Assembly (NCBI GenBank): GCA_014925825.1
Contig: JACGCK010000035.1
Span: forward strand, 124,001-188,000
Reading direction: 5' to 3'
Length of the DNA stretch: 64,000 nucleotides
DNA from: Pholiota molesta
Lineage: Eukaryota > Basidiomycota > Agaricomycetes > Agaricales > Strophariaceae
Shown in pieces: positions 10,625 to 23,517 of the stretch. The notes beneath the pieces are model-generated. The model was not told the DNA's origin. It searched no databases and saw only the letters and a program-made list of their open reading frames with translations. Each line of letters opens with the position of its first letter. The stretch's first letter is position 1. Made by a program: the position numbers and the translations under genes.

Positions 10625-13600
10625 TCAATCGCTATCTCCAGACCCCATAGTGGATTCGTCGTACAGTCCAGTACAGTCCTTCAAGCGTCTGCACATAATC
10701 TGGAGATAACTCCGACTATCGTGCGCCTCCCTCCCGAACAGCTCCGGATCCTACAAACAAACAAGCAATCAGCCAACCATCGAAACATCGAAAAGCGCCT
10801 CAAGAGGCCCGAAAAGAAAAAGCAAACGCACCAACTCCAGCGCCGCGATCCGCCCCGCCACGCCGCCCACCTTCGCCCCCACCTCCCGGCGGAACGGCTC
10901 CGGCTCCGCCGCCGCCACCAGCCGCATCGCGCTGACGTTCACCACCGTCGCCCTCGCGGGCGGCGCCCCCGTGTGCGCCGGCGCCGCGTAGTACGCGACG
11001 TGCCGCCACAGGAGCAGCAGCAGCATCTCGAGCGAGGCGAGGAGCACGCGCGCGTCGGCGCGCGCGGCGGTGCGGATGAGCGCGAGCTCGCGCCCGAGGA
11101 GGGTGCGTTTTTGGGCGGGCTCGAGGGAGCGCAGCAGGATGGGGTCGACGTCGCGTAGGATCTGAGTTGGGCATGGGTTTAGATGAGATGATGTGGTCTG
11201 GCGAGGAAAGGAAAGATAGACACGTACCTCGTTAGCGCTGTCCATGCCGATCTGGTCGATATTTGAGAGCTCGGCGCCGATATCTGAGATTTGCTTCAAC
11301 GTCTCCGTAAATTCATGGCAGAGGTCATCGAGTGCTACGAGTGCGTCGCCGACGGTAGGTATCGTAGCTGTATTGCCATCGCGTTAGTCACAAGGGCTAC
11401 CAATGGAGGAAGGGCGAAAGCTTACCAGAGAAATGTGTCATCCGATCTTCGTTACGAGGCGTGATAGTTATCGGCGACAAAACAAGAGTAATTTCAGGCT
11501 CTAAGATTCGGTTAGTCGGCCAGTCAGATGCAGGTTATTTGAGCCTTGAGATATACCTGTGAATTCACTCGCGCTGCCAATATACGAAATGACCGTTTTT
11601 CGAAGGAGCCTCTCCTTTCGCTGGACTTTAACTTCGAATTTCGATTGAGCTCCATACCCTAGATGATTGAACACCGTTTATAAGCATATGTACAACGAGA
11701 TAAGGACGAGAACTGTACCAAATGCAACCATATGGCTGAGCTTGACATCCAAATCGGACTGTGGAATGACGTGTGGGAAGGCCTTCCCTCGGCTGAGGCA
11801 CCTCGTCGAGAGCCCAAGAATGGCGATGTGGATAGCACCGAAGCCTGAATTAGGCGACAGCTTCGAAAATCAGAAAGTGAGTATCTCCGTAAATTTTCAA
11901 GACTGAAACACATACCACTTCAGTCTTAGGAACAGATGGCAAAACACTGGTGCACAGTGCGATGATCAGGTGAATCTCTTCCAATGTCGGCAGGCTGACG
12001 TATTCGTCTTCATTTTTGAGGAGGATAGCGATAGTCGATCCATGATTCGAGAGGAAATTCAGAGCCTAATAAACGGTTGCGTTAATAACAAATTTCAGGA
12101 CTTTGATGTAAAATATCATACCTGCTGGGTAGCCGTCGCGTGCTTGCTACCAAGAGTGGCAATCATGCCATCAACCACTTGCAGGGCAGGCATTAACAGT
12201 TGATGGTATCTCTGAATCGCGGAAGGCAAGAACGAGTCCTGATCTGCGGACACATATGGGTTAATCAGAAAACACAAACAATATACCCCTGAACTTACCG
12301 ATGAACGCCTGATCCGCCTCAGGTCGGGTATCGAGATAATCGCATTGAGCAAGGATGGGCAACAGCTGTGCTTCCAAGAGACGCTCGGCTCCGGCACGGG
12401 TTTGAGCCATTCTGATAAACAGAGACATCTTGGATTCGTAGACATAAAGAGAGTTCAAATCATCTGTAGAGTGATTTAGCAAATCATTTCAACGTGAAAA
12501 GAAAGTTGTACGACTTACCAGGATCGGGTTTCAACACCCCTTGGAGCCGCGCATCGGAATCCTTGATGCTTTGCACAAAATTGGCCAAGACGCCGTGTCG
12601 ATTGAGAGCCGTCAAGACACTATGCTGCTTCTCAAGGCTAGAGAGATGGACGCTTGCATCGAGTAGCATAAACGCGACAGTCTTCCACACCTCCGTACCA
12701 TCGATGGCGTCTCGCGAAATGGTCATGATCAGGCGTTCCATGACCGGCTTTAAAACAGAGAGACAATTGAGCTCGAGGGAATTTGAGAGCCGATCGCCAG
12801 ATGTGGATGGCGCTACGGAAGGGCTTCTCCGCATCGATATACTGTCGCGCAGAACGGAGACAGAAAGGGAAGCAGCGAAAGGGTTCGACTCGACTTCAGG
12901 GGCGAGCTTGGGCTTTTCGGAGGAGCGGATGAGATGGAAGAAGTTGATGAGGGCGGCATATAGGTTTCCGCGGACGAGTTCGACATGATTGCTATCGAGG
13001 ATGCTTTCGAGTATGTTGCGAAGGATGTTCTGCAGTCTTTCGGCGGGGAGAGAGCCCGTATCGGAATCGCCGCCCAAAGATTGTAGGATGACTTGATGTT
13101 GACGATCTTCACGTAGCTTAGTGATCGACGAGAGTATCGTTTCCGATAGGAGAACGGCGGTTGATTCTTCGATGTCGCCGGAACGAATCGCAGTCGGAAG
13201 GACATGCAGGAGGTCGAAGAGCATATTTTCACGACGATCATGGGGTAGGCGATCGAAGCATTGCGTCAATGCAATATCAAGTAACCGTCTCCAGGCTTCG
13301 AAGCTTGTCGTGCGTGCATAAGACACCTTGCGACGATGGTTCTCCACTGCGCAACTTGCCAAGACGTAGGTAATCTCGTGGTTGAGCTGTTCGTTCTGCG
13401 CCTGGGTAGCAACTTTTCCCTGGGCATGAAGCGTTGCTTTTGCAATCGACAGCAGATGGAGCAAGGCGGCGCGGTCCACAATCTCGCAGCCAGAAGCATC
13501 CTTGCGAATGCATGACTGGAGATTCAACTGTTGAAGATATTGCATGTCGATGGGCTCCACTGCAAGGCTGTCAGCCCAGTCGAACATCAACGACTGCAGG

Positions 13601-16600
13601 AAATCGATGATGCGCATAGGCGATTGACCGAGCTCATGGAAAGTCATGAATTCATGCTCCTCTTCAAATTCGATATCCGTCCCAAAAAGGATCTCCAGGA
13701 GTTCCGAAACAGCCTTGAAATGACCCTTGTTGGTAAGGACGTGAAGTTCCAGAGCGACCAGATCGAAGATATAGGAGCGAAGGCGCAGGAATGAGCTGAG
13801 CGATGTGACTGTGGTTGTGACTCGCGAACCATCGCCATACAGCACTTGAATCAAAGGTTCTTGAATGGTTTCGGGAGTAGAGGAGGGTATTCTTGCCAGC
13901 TGGCGCGCGAAGAAATCTTCCCGAGTGCGAAGGTATCGGCAGGTAAATTCCGACGTTCGAGAGTGGACGCAAAGTTGATAGATCACACGATAACAGCGTT
14001 CCGCGAGCTCTGGGAGAGCATTGAACAGCGGCACTGCATGTTCGGCAGCACCATCTCTCTCCTTCCGCTTTCCTCTTAGTCGTGGCACCCCTCTGCTGAC
14101 CAAGTCGATCAGAATATGGATGCTGGTCTGTCGTGCTCCGAGAGCGTGCGGGTCTTGGATGGTCTGCTCGCCGGCTTTGCCCCCAAAGAGCAAAAAGTGA
14201 CCGATGTTCGGATACGGCCGATTCATGTCGGTATCTTGAATGAGGAGATCCAACGCCGCGAGTCGGATGGCCTGTTCGAGAGACTCGGAACTGACGTCGA
14301 TCTCAGGGGCGCCAGCTCCTGTCGCATGTTCCGCAAATTCTTCGGCTTGGGCAACGTTGTCCAAAGACTCGCTCGACATGATTTGCGTGAAGCCTCCCAA
14401 TATGCGCTCGGACTCGGGGCTTCGTTGGACGAGAGTGACTAGAGTTGAAGTCGACGTCGACAAGGAGAGCTTGGCGATGATTTTCACGGACAGTAAGACG
14501 AGTTCGGAATTGGCAGGATATGCCATGTATGTTGCCAAAGCTGGGATATACGACGGACCGAAAGACAGAGCCTGATCAAATCGGAGGAAATAAGAACGAG
14601 AGTGGACCTGGCCCACGAACGGCGCGCTGTTGAAGTCGGCGAGGAGAGGAATGAAGACATCCAAGAAGATATCTTGGATTTCCAAAACACGATGAACGAT
14701 CCGCAAAACCCGAGTGATGGTATTCTTGAAGAACGGTTCTTCTTCGGCTACACCTCGCTCGAATCCATCCAATCCTTCGACGATATATTGCAGGATGGTA
14801 GATTGGAGAGGTGTGGTAGTGAGCAAGCGCTTCATGATGTCGTAGCCTGGATGGATGAGGTACGGCACAAGATCGTTGAGCTTGAAAGATGCATCATCAG
14901 GCGCCGTGACAAGAGCTTCTAGCTGGAAGCTCGCCAAGCTTCTCTCAATGAAGGTCAGGCAGAGATCGTTGATTTGCCATCGATCAGACGGGCGCGAGTA
15001 ATCGCGCCTGGGAATGTTGGCGAAAACGTTGTCGATGACGAAGCTCGTAAAAGGACCAATACCAGGCAAACGGTACGGTTGGCCAAGGGTATCAGGAATA
15101 GTGTTGAGAGGCTCGGCCCCCGAAGCCTGGTCCTGCAGCGAAATTTGCTTCGGGGTGTGAATGAGAGTCGAAAGGAGCTTCAAGAAGGGAATGGTCGACG
15201 GGTACATTCGGTGCAACGCTTCCACCTCCTCTAACTCAACCTCCACGCCCTTGGCAGCAGCCAGCGACATGCCGAAGCCACCACCAGCACCCATGCGGAC
15301 GTTGATGACTTCCAATCGCTCCATCAAGGTCCAAACGGCCTTGCAAATTTCCACACCCGGTACACCAGCGCCTGGGGCGCAGAACGCACATAGCGTGTCG
15401 AAAATGGCACCCTTCAGTTCGAGCGGAATCCCAAGAGGAATTAGGGAGAGAAGTGTAGGGATCGCTCTGAAATGCGCATGGCTGGCTATCGTCGTGCGGA
15501 CAGCAACGGAGTGGGATACGACGGTTGACAGAACGCGAAGGAATGCGCGGGCGAGGAGGACATCTTGGGCAGTAATCGTAAATTGCGGTGATGGAGGTTG
15601 TGGGGCTGCAAGATTTTGGAAGGAAGTATGGAACGACGTGTTCGTCAAACTTTTGGGCTGAACTTGAGGTTGGGTACGGGGGTTGGAAGACTGGGCGGCC
15701 CAGTTCTCCAGAATACCAAAAACTACACTCCATGATACCGATGGACCGGACGCGGACGAAGTGGACATGTTGCTCCCTGGAAGGACCTCGCCTCCGCCCC
15801 TCGCCATAAAATTATACGCGAGTTCGCTGCACTGTTCGCCGTTAGCCAAACCACAGATCATGTCGTACAGCGCCGCCAATAGCGTGTAGTCTTGGCTCGA
15901 TGCTGACCAGACCGCCCATTGGAGAAATGCTGGAAGACGACCTGCCGTCGACTCGACGGCCTCTTGGAAGGTTGGGTGACGCGTACTATTTTGCGGAGTT
16001 GAACCCCAAAATTGAATAGCGCGTTCTTCGGGAAGGGATGAATAAAGGAGTCCGATGAATGTGTAAAGCATAGCGATGTCTTGTCGCGGTGTAGGTTCAG
16101 GAGCTTCTGGACCAGAGGGCTTCGAAGCGATAAAACGCGAGGCCGTCCTCGTTCGATCCGTTCGCGCACTTGCGAGCACAAGGTCCTCTTGTCTTTGTTT
16201 GATTTTGCGAAGTTCGGAGGAGGCGTGGGTGATAAGGGATCGGACAAGGGTTTCAAAGGTAGACAAAACCACCAACTTGAAATCGCTCGGTGGTACTTCT
16301 CGAAAGTCTGGCTGATCGGATGGCACAGGCGCCCGGTCGAAGATAGATGCTGGCAGAGTGCGACCAGGCTTCGCTTCGATGTGGATGACTGAAAGGGCGA
16401 GATACTTGAATGCGTCGCCTTGCACTGCGTTCCAGACTTGGGTCTCCAATTCTTCTGTCTTGAAACCATTGCGATGTTCGAGAGTTGAATCGTTGTGTCT
16501 AGCTTCCGTCAAGAACATTGTCCATTTCAACAAAATCGTCGCCTTCAACCCAGGTTCTCTCCACGAGGCGGATGGTTCCAATTTCTTGGTCATGAAAGTG

Positions 16601-17597
16601 ATGAGAGATGTATCGGTAGAGATATGTTGGCGAGCGGGTGAAAGGGAGCTATCTGGGTCGATGGGATCAAATGCAAGAAGAACGGCAGTCATCATGTAGT
16701 AGGCCATTGGATGATTCGAATTTGTAGATAGCCATTCGACTATGAGCTTGATTTCGTTAGGTGTCAAGTACCCCAGACGCGATGTCGAACAAAGGACAAT
16801 GCCCAGGTACCGTCGTTCGTATTTCAGGGAGTCGTAGCGAGCGTTCAGGATATCAGCTCCCAACGCTGGGCTACCTACGTCGTACGTGAATAAAGAAATC
16901 GATCAAGAGAATGCAACCCACGTACCTTGACCAGTAGGAGCCACTGTGTTGCTTCCAGCGTTTTTTCGCGCGACGTCCGCCTTTCCAATGTCCGCATCCA
17001 AACGTTCAATCTCTTTGAACACCTTCTGCGCCAATGTGACCTCTCCACTTGGGGTACGCGTTCCAGGCAAGAGCTCGGTTCGAACGAACTTCGCGATACG
17101 TTTGTAAATAAGCGCCGCGTCGGGGACCTCAGCAGCCTCGGTGGCGTCCAACAAGAATCTCAGGCAGTCCACGAGATCGCGCCGGCGTTGGTGGTAAGTG
17201 GCCACAGTTAATTCGAGAAGATTTACGGGTGCAATATTGGGATTCCCTGCCATGACATCATGAAGGATGCCAGCGATGTACTTTTCGGAGGTGTCGAGCT
17301 GTTGCGAGAGGAAGATGGTTTGTCGCGCGAAGTCTCCATTGACGGCAGTGGCCTTTCCATTGATGATGGGTTTTCCTGTTCGACGTATGAGGTAGACGAA
17401 ATCCCAGAATATAAAGTCAACGAACCAGACTCTATTTCACGTTGCTCTTGAGGATTCCTTGGTCCCACATCGAAAAGCCTCAGCAAATGTGGCTTTTGGA
17501 CCATCAACTGGTCGAACAGCTCCTGCTCTTCATCGGGGGATTCTTGATAGGTCAATGCCCTGACCAAAGACTCCTTCAGACGGTGTATGGTGTTCAT
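10625..17597 (-). CDS. NUP192: Nuclear pore inner-ring nucleoporin NUP192/NUP205
   Basis: Twelve exons (17597-17426, 17375-16926, 16874-12519, 12463-12299, 12243-12122, 12065-11912, 11844-11719, 11658-11557, 11500-11426, 11367-11228, 11161-10832, 10750-10625) give about 2105 residues with no frameshift over 6.3 kb of coding sequence. The protein is an all-helical solenoid with no TM segments. N-terminal block LKESLVRAL...LFDQLMVQKP, the NARYDSLKYERRYLG segment around residue 220, and the C-terminal block ILRDVDPILLRSLEP...LDPELFGREAHDSRSYL are the expected conserved regions. Length is near human NUP205 (about 2012). It scaffolds the inner ring of the nuclear pore with Nic96 and Nup53. Exon 3 alone is 4.36 kb while the last nine are short. 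The exon 6/7 donor is the least certain splice site. The third-last part is unusually GC-rich (10840-11150). Confidence 0.93.
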
Positions 17598-17925
17598 GGA
17601 GACGAATGGGGGGCGCCGTAAGAGTCTTTTGCAAGATCTTGGGCCCAAGAATGAGCGTTGGATTTACGAGTCGCAACAACAGTCGCGTTCAAGGAGCGCG
17701 TCCTCGGGATATAACAACAGCAAATACAGATCACCCAATCACAATTGCCACCCAAATCCAACACCGTACAAAAAGCTCAAAACTTCATGCACACTCAGTC
17801 TCAGAAAAAATCATATTCAAGAAATATGTAAGAAAAAGAGATAAAAACAAAATCTTTTGTAAATGCGAGTCACTAGATAGCGGAATCAAAGCAAAATAAA
17901 CTAAGCAAATATAGCAAGTCATGTT
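17598..17925. other. Intergenic, NUP192 promoter and downstream-gene terminator
   Basis: A 328-bp gap between the NUP192 start and the stop codon of the next gene upstream on the same strand. A/T-rich between 17760 and 17925. No gene seen. Confidence 0.4.
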
Positions 17926-19506
17926 TTACAACACAGGTCCCTCTTTTTTCTTGTTAGAAAAATAGTCTGCAATGGCTTCTGGAGCATCATCTTTTAGGGA
18001 GCTTTCAAACTCCCAAGTGGCATCACTGGCAGGATACCCTTCCCAATAGACACGGAATTGCCGTCCATCGGGTCCGTCACGGTGGTCACTAATGTGTGAC
18101 ACCACATAACGCTTGTCCACAACAAGCACCTTGTTGGGCCTAATGCGCGACACACGTCGCGCTGGATGAGACCATGCCTTCGGGATGATGGCAGCACCCG
18201 AGGCTAAGGCTCTGGTCTCACCGGGTGTGAATGTGCGATGCAGATTCACCCGTTTTCCCTTTAATTTAGGGTGAGCAACACGGCAATATTTGTCCACTTC
18301 ACAAAGTGTATGCTCAATATCAGCAACACCCATTGGAAGCTGCTTTGGACCAAGTCCAGAAAACTCCAGGCCAAGTCGGTGAAAGTGGTAGTTTTGTGTT
18401 TCAGCCATGTATCTCATGACTTCAGCATCAAACTCTGGAACACAGCTTCGTCCTTCTTGCATCCCACTTTTTCCAAAAATTTTGTTGAGCCCAGAAATTG
18501 ATCCAGGCCCTGAAATGACAAAGTCATTCTCATGAAAATTTAGGACATCGGTGTAGGACAAACCCAGCATAAGCTGGTAAGTGGAGAAAGGTCCCATGCT
18601 TGGAAATGAGATTAGATGTTCATATACATCTGCCAAATAGGGCGCAATGATGAGTCTGCCAGCAATTTGGTTTTCCATCAAGCATTCGAGAAAGCAGAGA
18701 TGGTTGGCGAAGTTTTGGGCGAAGCCGAAGTGAGGCGCGGGTTTGATGAAGGCCCCGGTGTAGAGGGTCATACCCTCCGCCGATGCCTTGGCGAGTACTG
18801 CGCGATACTTGTCGCGGTTGTATTTCTTCCAAGTGAGGGGTCCGAGAGCGCCATCGAGAAGCTCCCAGGTCTCAATCTTGGTGAAAAGGTTGAAAAGGAT
18901 GACGCGAAAAACGACCTCGATCGGATCCTGCGAACCCTTCTCGATAACTTCGCGTATCAGGTATTGACATCCTTTATCCAGGACGCGGTAGGTGTTGCAG
19001 AAGAAGTAATCTCGGAGGATCTTGTCATCCGTCCAACTACATCACCGTTAATGATGTCCGAATTTTGACATGCGAAACCAACATAAACACTCACGGCGCA
19101 GGTAGGCCGGCACGTCTTCTGTCATCGATCGCCTTTCTCTCAGCGGCAAACCTCCAGAATGTGTCAAACGCAACCGAGGGGCGAAGTGTGATGCCGGAAA
19201 TGGTAATTGGTCCCGAAAACGCGTCTGCAGCAGCAACGTTTTCCTTCGCGACGTCGATGGGGCCTCCGGGTTGAGAGTCGAGAATCAACGTGGTTGAGTC
19301 GGGAGAAGAGCTTCGACGCGGAATACCGAGAGGGAGACGCGCTGGAAAGGGGTCCACATGGTCAGTCGCGACAGAACAGTTGCAGCTGGGAAAGACATAC
19401 CTAAATGACTCTGCCGTGCTTTCTGGGCCCGTCTGGGTCTTCGAGAAGGCACGTAATCATCACTCTCCGAGTCTAAAACCCTCTCGTCGGTCCGAATGGG
19501 GGGCAT
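17926..19506 (-). CDS. 5-hmdU-DNA-kinase-type helical domain protein with C-terminal chromodomain
   Basis: Three exons: 19506-19401, 19341-19095 and 19036-17926, giving 487 residues, phases consistent. Residues 1-90 are low-complexity and charged. From about residue 95 (FDTFWRFAAERKAID, PWTDDKILRDYFFCNTYRVLD, LIREVIEKG, FTKIETWELL) to about 380 the sequence matches the helical domain described with 5-hydroxymethyl-deoxyuridine DNA kinases and the thymine pyrophosphorylase enzymes of phage DNA hypermodification, which also occurs in basidiomycetes. Residues about 421-477 form a chromodomain (VDKRYVVSHI, FRVYWEGY, ATWEFE), which normally binds methylated histone tails. No P-loop is visible, so kinase activity is not claimed. 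The fusion suggests a chromatin-targeted enzyme acting on modified DNA bases; this is inference. The last third is more A/T-rich than the N-terminal exons. Confidence 0.78.
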
Positions 19507-20143
19507 CGTGCTACAAAACAAGGTTTTTAGATAAATAAGCTCCGAGTTTCAACTCTGAAATGGAAACCCACCTTCTAGTCGTAGCTTATGCTGAGGTCAC
19601 TAGGTAATTGGATAGACTCCTTCGATAACCAAGAAAACCAAGAAAGTTTCTTTATGTGTTTCGCTGTCTCAGAGGAGACTCTAGAGGATTCGTGGTCGAG
19701 AAGAGGTAGGAAAAAAATGAAAAGGTAGAGTTCTCACGGGTACAGCTGAAACTCGACGATGCTCATTCAGTTAAATAGATACAAATTCTAGGCAAATTCA
19801 GCACGTTTCGACCAAACGAGCATAGAAAGCCCATCCTCTATTCATCGATAAGGGCGACGAAAATTGAGATTTGCTCTGCAAGACAAACGGGTGCACCATC
19901 TAAATTTGCTCGTTGGACCCACCACCATTCTAGGCCTTTATTTAGCGCTCATCGTCAATCAGTGATACTGGATATTTCGGACTGATCGCGGGTCGACATC
20001 GAATTTTCCATGGATCCTTCGAAGCATCCTGCTCGATGCGATATGTCCGAATGCATAAGACTTGCTCAACAAGATAACGAGCTTGTTTCTATCATTACAG
20101 TTGTACAGCGTACGGCGATGCAATCATCCACCATCCATTACAA
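19507..20143. other. Intergenic, upstream of the helical-domain/chromodomain gene
   Basis: About 640 bp between the start of the gene at 19506 and the 3' end of the MFS gene. Expected to hold that gene's promoter. No coding or repeat feature recognised. Confidence 0.4.
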
Positions 20144-22619
20144 TTACAAAACATATCTGAAGTCTCGATTCTGTATATCAGTTAAATCCAAGAATTCCTA
20201 GAGATAGAGGCGCATCAATATCTTCGCTCATGAATCGAGGTATTGACCAACGCACCTTGTCGACCTTGACTTTCTCCACCTCGCCGTCCTTGCCCACGCG
20301 CTCAATATATACATCGTCATACGTGTCATCGCAGGTTCGTTGTCCCTCCGCCTGTTCTCGGACGCAAGGACGTATCTGATGGCGAGCAGCAAGCCCATGC
20401 AGCACAGGTAGCAGACGCCAATGATGATCCAAGGGATATGGTTTCTATAGATGCGACACACGTCATCAGTTACCATGCTCTCAGGCAGCGAAGTTCGAGT
20501 GCGAAGCCGCAGCGCACCTTGGCTTGTATTTTTGCTGCCACATGAATGGAGCGGCGGCGTTACCGATACAATAGGCCGAGAGCATGATCGCATTGACGGT
20601 AACTCGTTTGGTGTGCCCGGCAGTAACACTCGACACCCAGGATAAGGAGAGGACGAATCCAGTGGTACCGACACCTATGACATGCGAACAATGTTATCAA
20701 TTCCGGAGCTTTCGACAGAAGTGCACCTTCGCTGACCTGTAGTCCATTGCGCAAACAGCAATCCAACTTTGTTACCCCAAGGCAAGAAGTTGATGAGGAA
20801 GACACCGATTACGTTCGGGATGAAATAAATGACGCCAACATAAGCAATACTGTTCTTATATCTTGCAGCAAGAGTTACGCCCGTCCAGATAGTGACGATC
20901 TCAACAAGACCATCGACGCAGCCAAGAAGCGTCGTTTGCAGATTGGTGAAACCAAAAGACGACACGATAATCTGCCTCTGGTTCGTCAACGAGTTGGGTA
21001 CATTGTCGAGCGCCGAGAAGAGGGCGAACAGCCACGTCTTCGGATCCAAGAGTGCTTCTATCAGTCTGTGTGGTACCATCGAATGGAGTAACGAGAGGCG
21101 ACGTGAGATTTGCATCCTACTTTCGGCGGATAAACTATGAAACGTACTGCTCCTTCTTGAAATGTTTATTCTCAACACCCGTTTGGTTTTCCTATCAGAG
21201 AAGACGACGAGGATAAGAACATTGATACGATATGGATCTATTTTTAGAAGAGATTGATTGCGCACCTTTATACGACGGACGGCAATGGAGCGCTCTGTCG
21301 GGGTGAGGAACCAGGCATTCGTGGGCGAATCGGGAACAAAAAGCTAAATGGATATATGATACAGATGAGAGATATGTTGCAATCCTATACGATCGAGATT
21401 ATCAACGCACAAGAACGCTGCTGCAGTGCACAGTGTAAGGATACCCGTTATGATCATAAGCCTGCAGTATTGTTAGCGCGCTCCTCGTTTGAAAAGCAGA
21501 TGGATCTTCAGTTGAACGCACCATTGCCACGGCTCGAAAGTCTTCGTATGGATGTGCAATGTCCCAAAACTAATGAATCCAGAAATAATTTGCGCTGCGC
21601 ACGACATACGCGTCAGACCGATCATTTCGACAGGTCATGGGATAACCCACCAGTGCCATTCATGAGGACTATGTATGCATAATCGTAAGCATTGACCATC
21701 ATCGGATTCCTGAAATAGCACGTACACCAGTACCCAACTCGCAGAGTCTGTTCCCTGCGGGTATAGAACATCGAGCTGACAATCATGAAGCCTGCAGTGA
21801 TAGATCCTTCACACATTCCAAGAATAAGCCGGACAACGAAGAGGCCTGCGAAATTCTTGCAAGCGGCATGGGAGCAGAGCGCAATGGCCCATACGAAGAT
21901 GTTGAAACTGGGTCAATGTAAGTGCCATGCTGCTCAACATTAAGGGAATATGACTACCTCATCCATTTCCCGACAGGGAATCGTTGAAGACATAGGTTTT
22001 GTGGAAACTCGAATAGAAGGTAGCTGAGATAGAATATCGTCCCGAGCCTATTCGGTTTGTGCATTAGAGCCGATGATGCAAGGCAGATATGCGTTCACGT
22101 ACCAGTTGTATCTGTAGAAGAAGATTTATATAGCGACCTTCACGTAGAACTGGATGTTAAACTCACTGGTTAGTCGTCAAATGGGTCGCCTCTCTGCATC
22201 GGTATTAAGCTTCAATTTCGGCCCAGCAGCGGATGAACTGGAGTCGACGAACCTTATCCCCAGAATTGCGGAGCTTCCCAACGTCGTCTTATCCATAAAT
22301 TGGATCCTACGCTCCACACATGAGATAGTGCGCCATGATACCCAGTCAGTCATGATCATACCAATAAAGAACTGAGCAATTCATTAATTATTGGCCAACG
22401 CATGCAACAAGAAGTACTCACTGCACATCAAAGGCAAGATATGCTGTCTATCTTGCGCAGCACGCGAGCAGCTTCTTGAGGATCTAGCTCTCCCTGCTCG
22501 CCTGACCCGAGCTCGGCCGCGGTATCGACCTCCTTCGTCGTAACAGAGAGGAAGCATGGTGCTTCTCGTCCTGGTGCTTGTCGTCGCTCCCCTCCAAGCT
22601 GGAGCCCATCGTTTGGAGT
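20144..22619 (-). CDS. MFS transporter, allantoate permease (Dal5-like) family; three single-base frameshifts
   Basis: About a dozen exons can be followed from ATG at 22617-22619 to a stop at 20144. Conserved blocks in order: a cytosolic N-terminus with VTTKEVDTAAEL, RKID then HILPLMC, a 10-nt exon, QFMDKTTLGSSAILGI, YFRxx-equivalent FVVRLILGMCEGSITAGF, GYWFLMNGT, SFGTLHIHTKTF, DSPTNAWFLTPTERS, PKTWLFALFSALDNVPN, TVNAIMLSAYCIGNA, and the C-terminal YDDVYIERVGKDGE...FLDLTDIQNRDFRY. Twelve transmembrane helices are expected for this anion/cation symporter family, which takes up allantoate, ureidosuccinate, vitamins or small acids; the substrate is not deducible. The frame is lost once before VTTKEV, once between RKID and HILPLM and once before the acidic tail, each explained by loss of one base. 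Either a recent pseudogene or consensus errors. Confidence 0.8.
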
Positions 22620-23517
22620 TCGAGTGGAAGATAGGGATTGGAATTAGCTATCGAACCCCGTCACTTTAAGTAGCTTTCCAGTGGAGTCGATTTTAAATAC
22701 GCACATGCTTTCCAAGCTTTCCATCGGGCGATAAGTGGGAGCCAGGAACCGAATGATAACATGGCGAGTGACTTCTTCCTCTATCAATGGAGAACCATGG
22801 GAATTGGTTATAAATATCCTTAGCGGAGGTAAGTACGCAGACTGGGCCTGAGAAGCAGTAGCAGCAGATATTTGTTATTGATGAGGCTCCTGAACGTCTT
22901 CGACTGAACGGGTTTTCACTCTTGAAGTTAATTTTCGATTGGGGGCGGCGCCGCGGCGAACAGGCGTCCAAATATCCTAAGTGAGATTCGCTCTTTCAGT
23001 AAATAAGACGTAGAAATCAAGATGTGTAAAGTGATCACGGACAAGCTCAATCTAGCCGTTTGGGTGCTTGCTAGCTAGCGAAGTGAGATTGAAGCGACGT
23101 ATCGATGACGTTTCTGGCAAAATATGATATCGAAATGATGAATACAAATATGTCCAAGACGGGAGCGATAGGGAACAATTACACTTTTGATTCGCTGGTG
23201 GATGTGGCGGCCAAGAATTCATGGGCAACAAATGGGCAACAGCTGTGAATTGGGAATGGGTGAGAGCCAAAGTGAGAACATTGAGTGGTGTCTTGGCGGT
23301 GTCTGAGTTAGTCAAGCTCAAGATAATGATACAAAACCGAACGGCATGTGACAGTGGTTCAAGGTTGCTGAACACAACCGGCCCGTGCGGACGCTCTTGT
23401 ACTGGCACAGTGCGCAATGTCGGTCAACAATGTGTCCTTTGACATGAGTTATAAACTTCAAAAATCGTATTATGGACATCTATCGCTTTTATTCGACTCG
23501 TATGATGCTATCTCCAT
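22620..23517. other. Intergenic, nothing recognised
   Basis: About 900 bp between the MFS gene start and the F-box gene stop. Short frames only; none resembles a known protein. Confidence 0.4.

Noticed and set aside
10800..11174. Arg/Ala-rich proteins encoded opposite or overlapping the NUP192 3' exons
   Set aside because: They are shadow frames caused by high GC of the real NUP192 exon.
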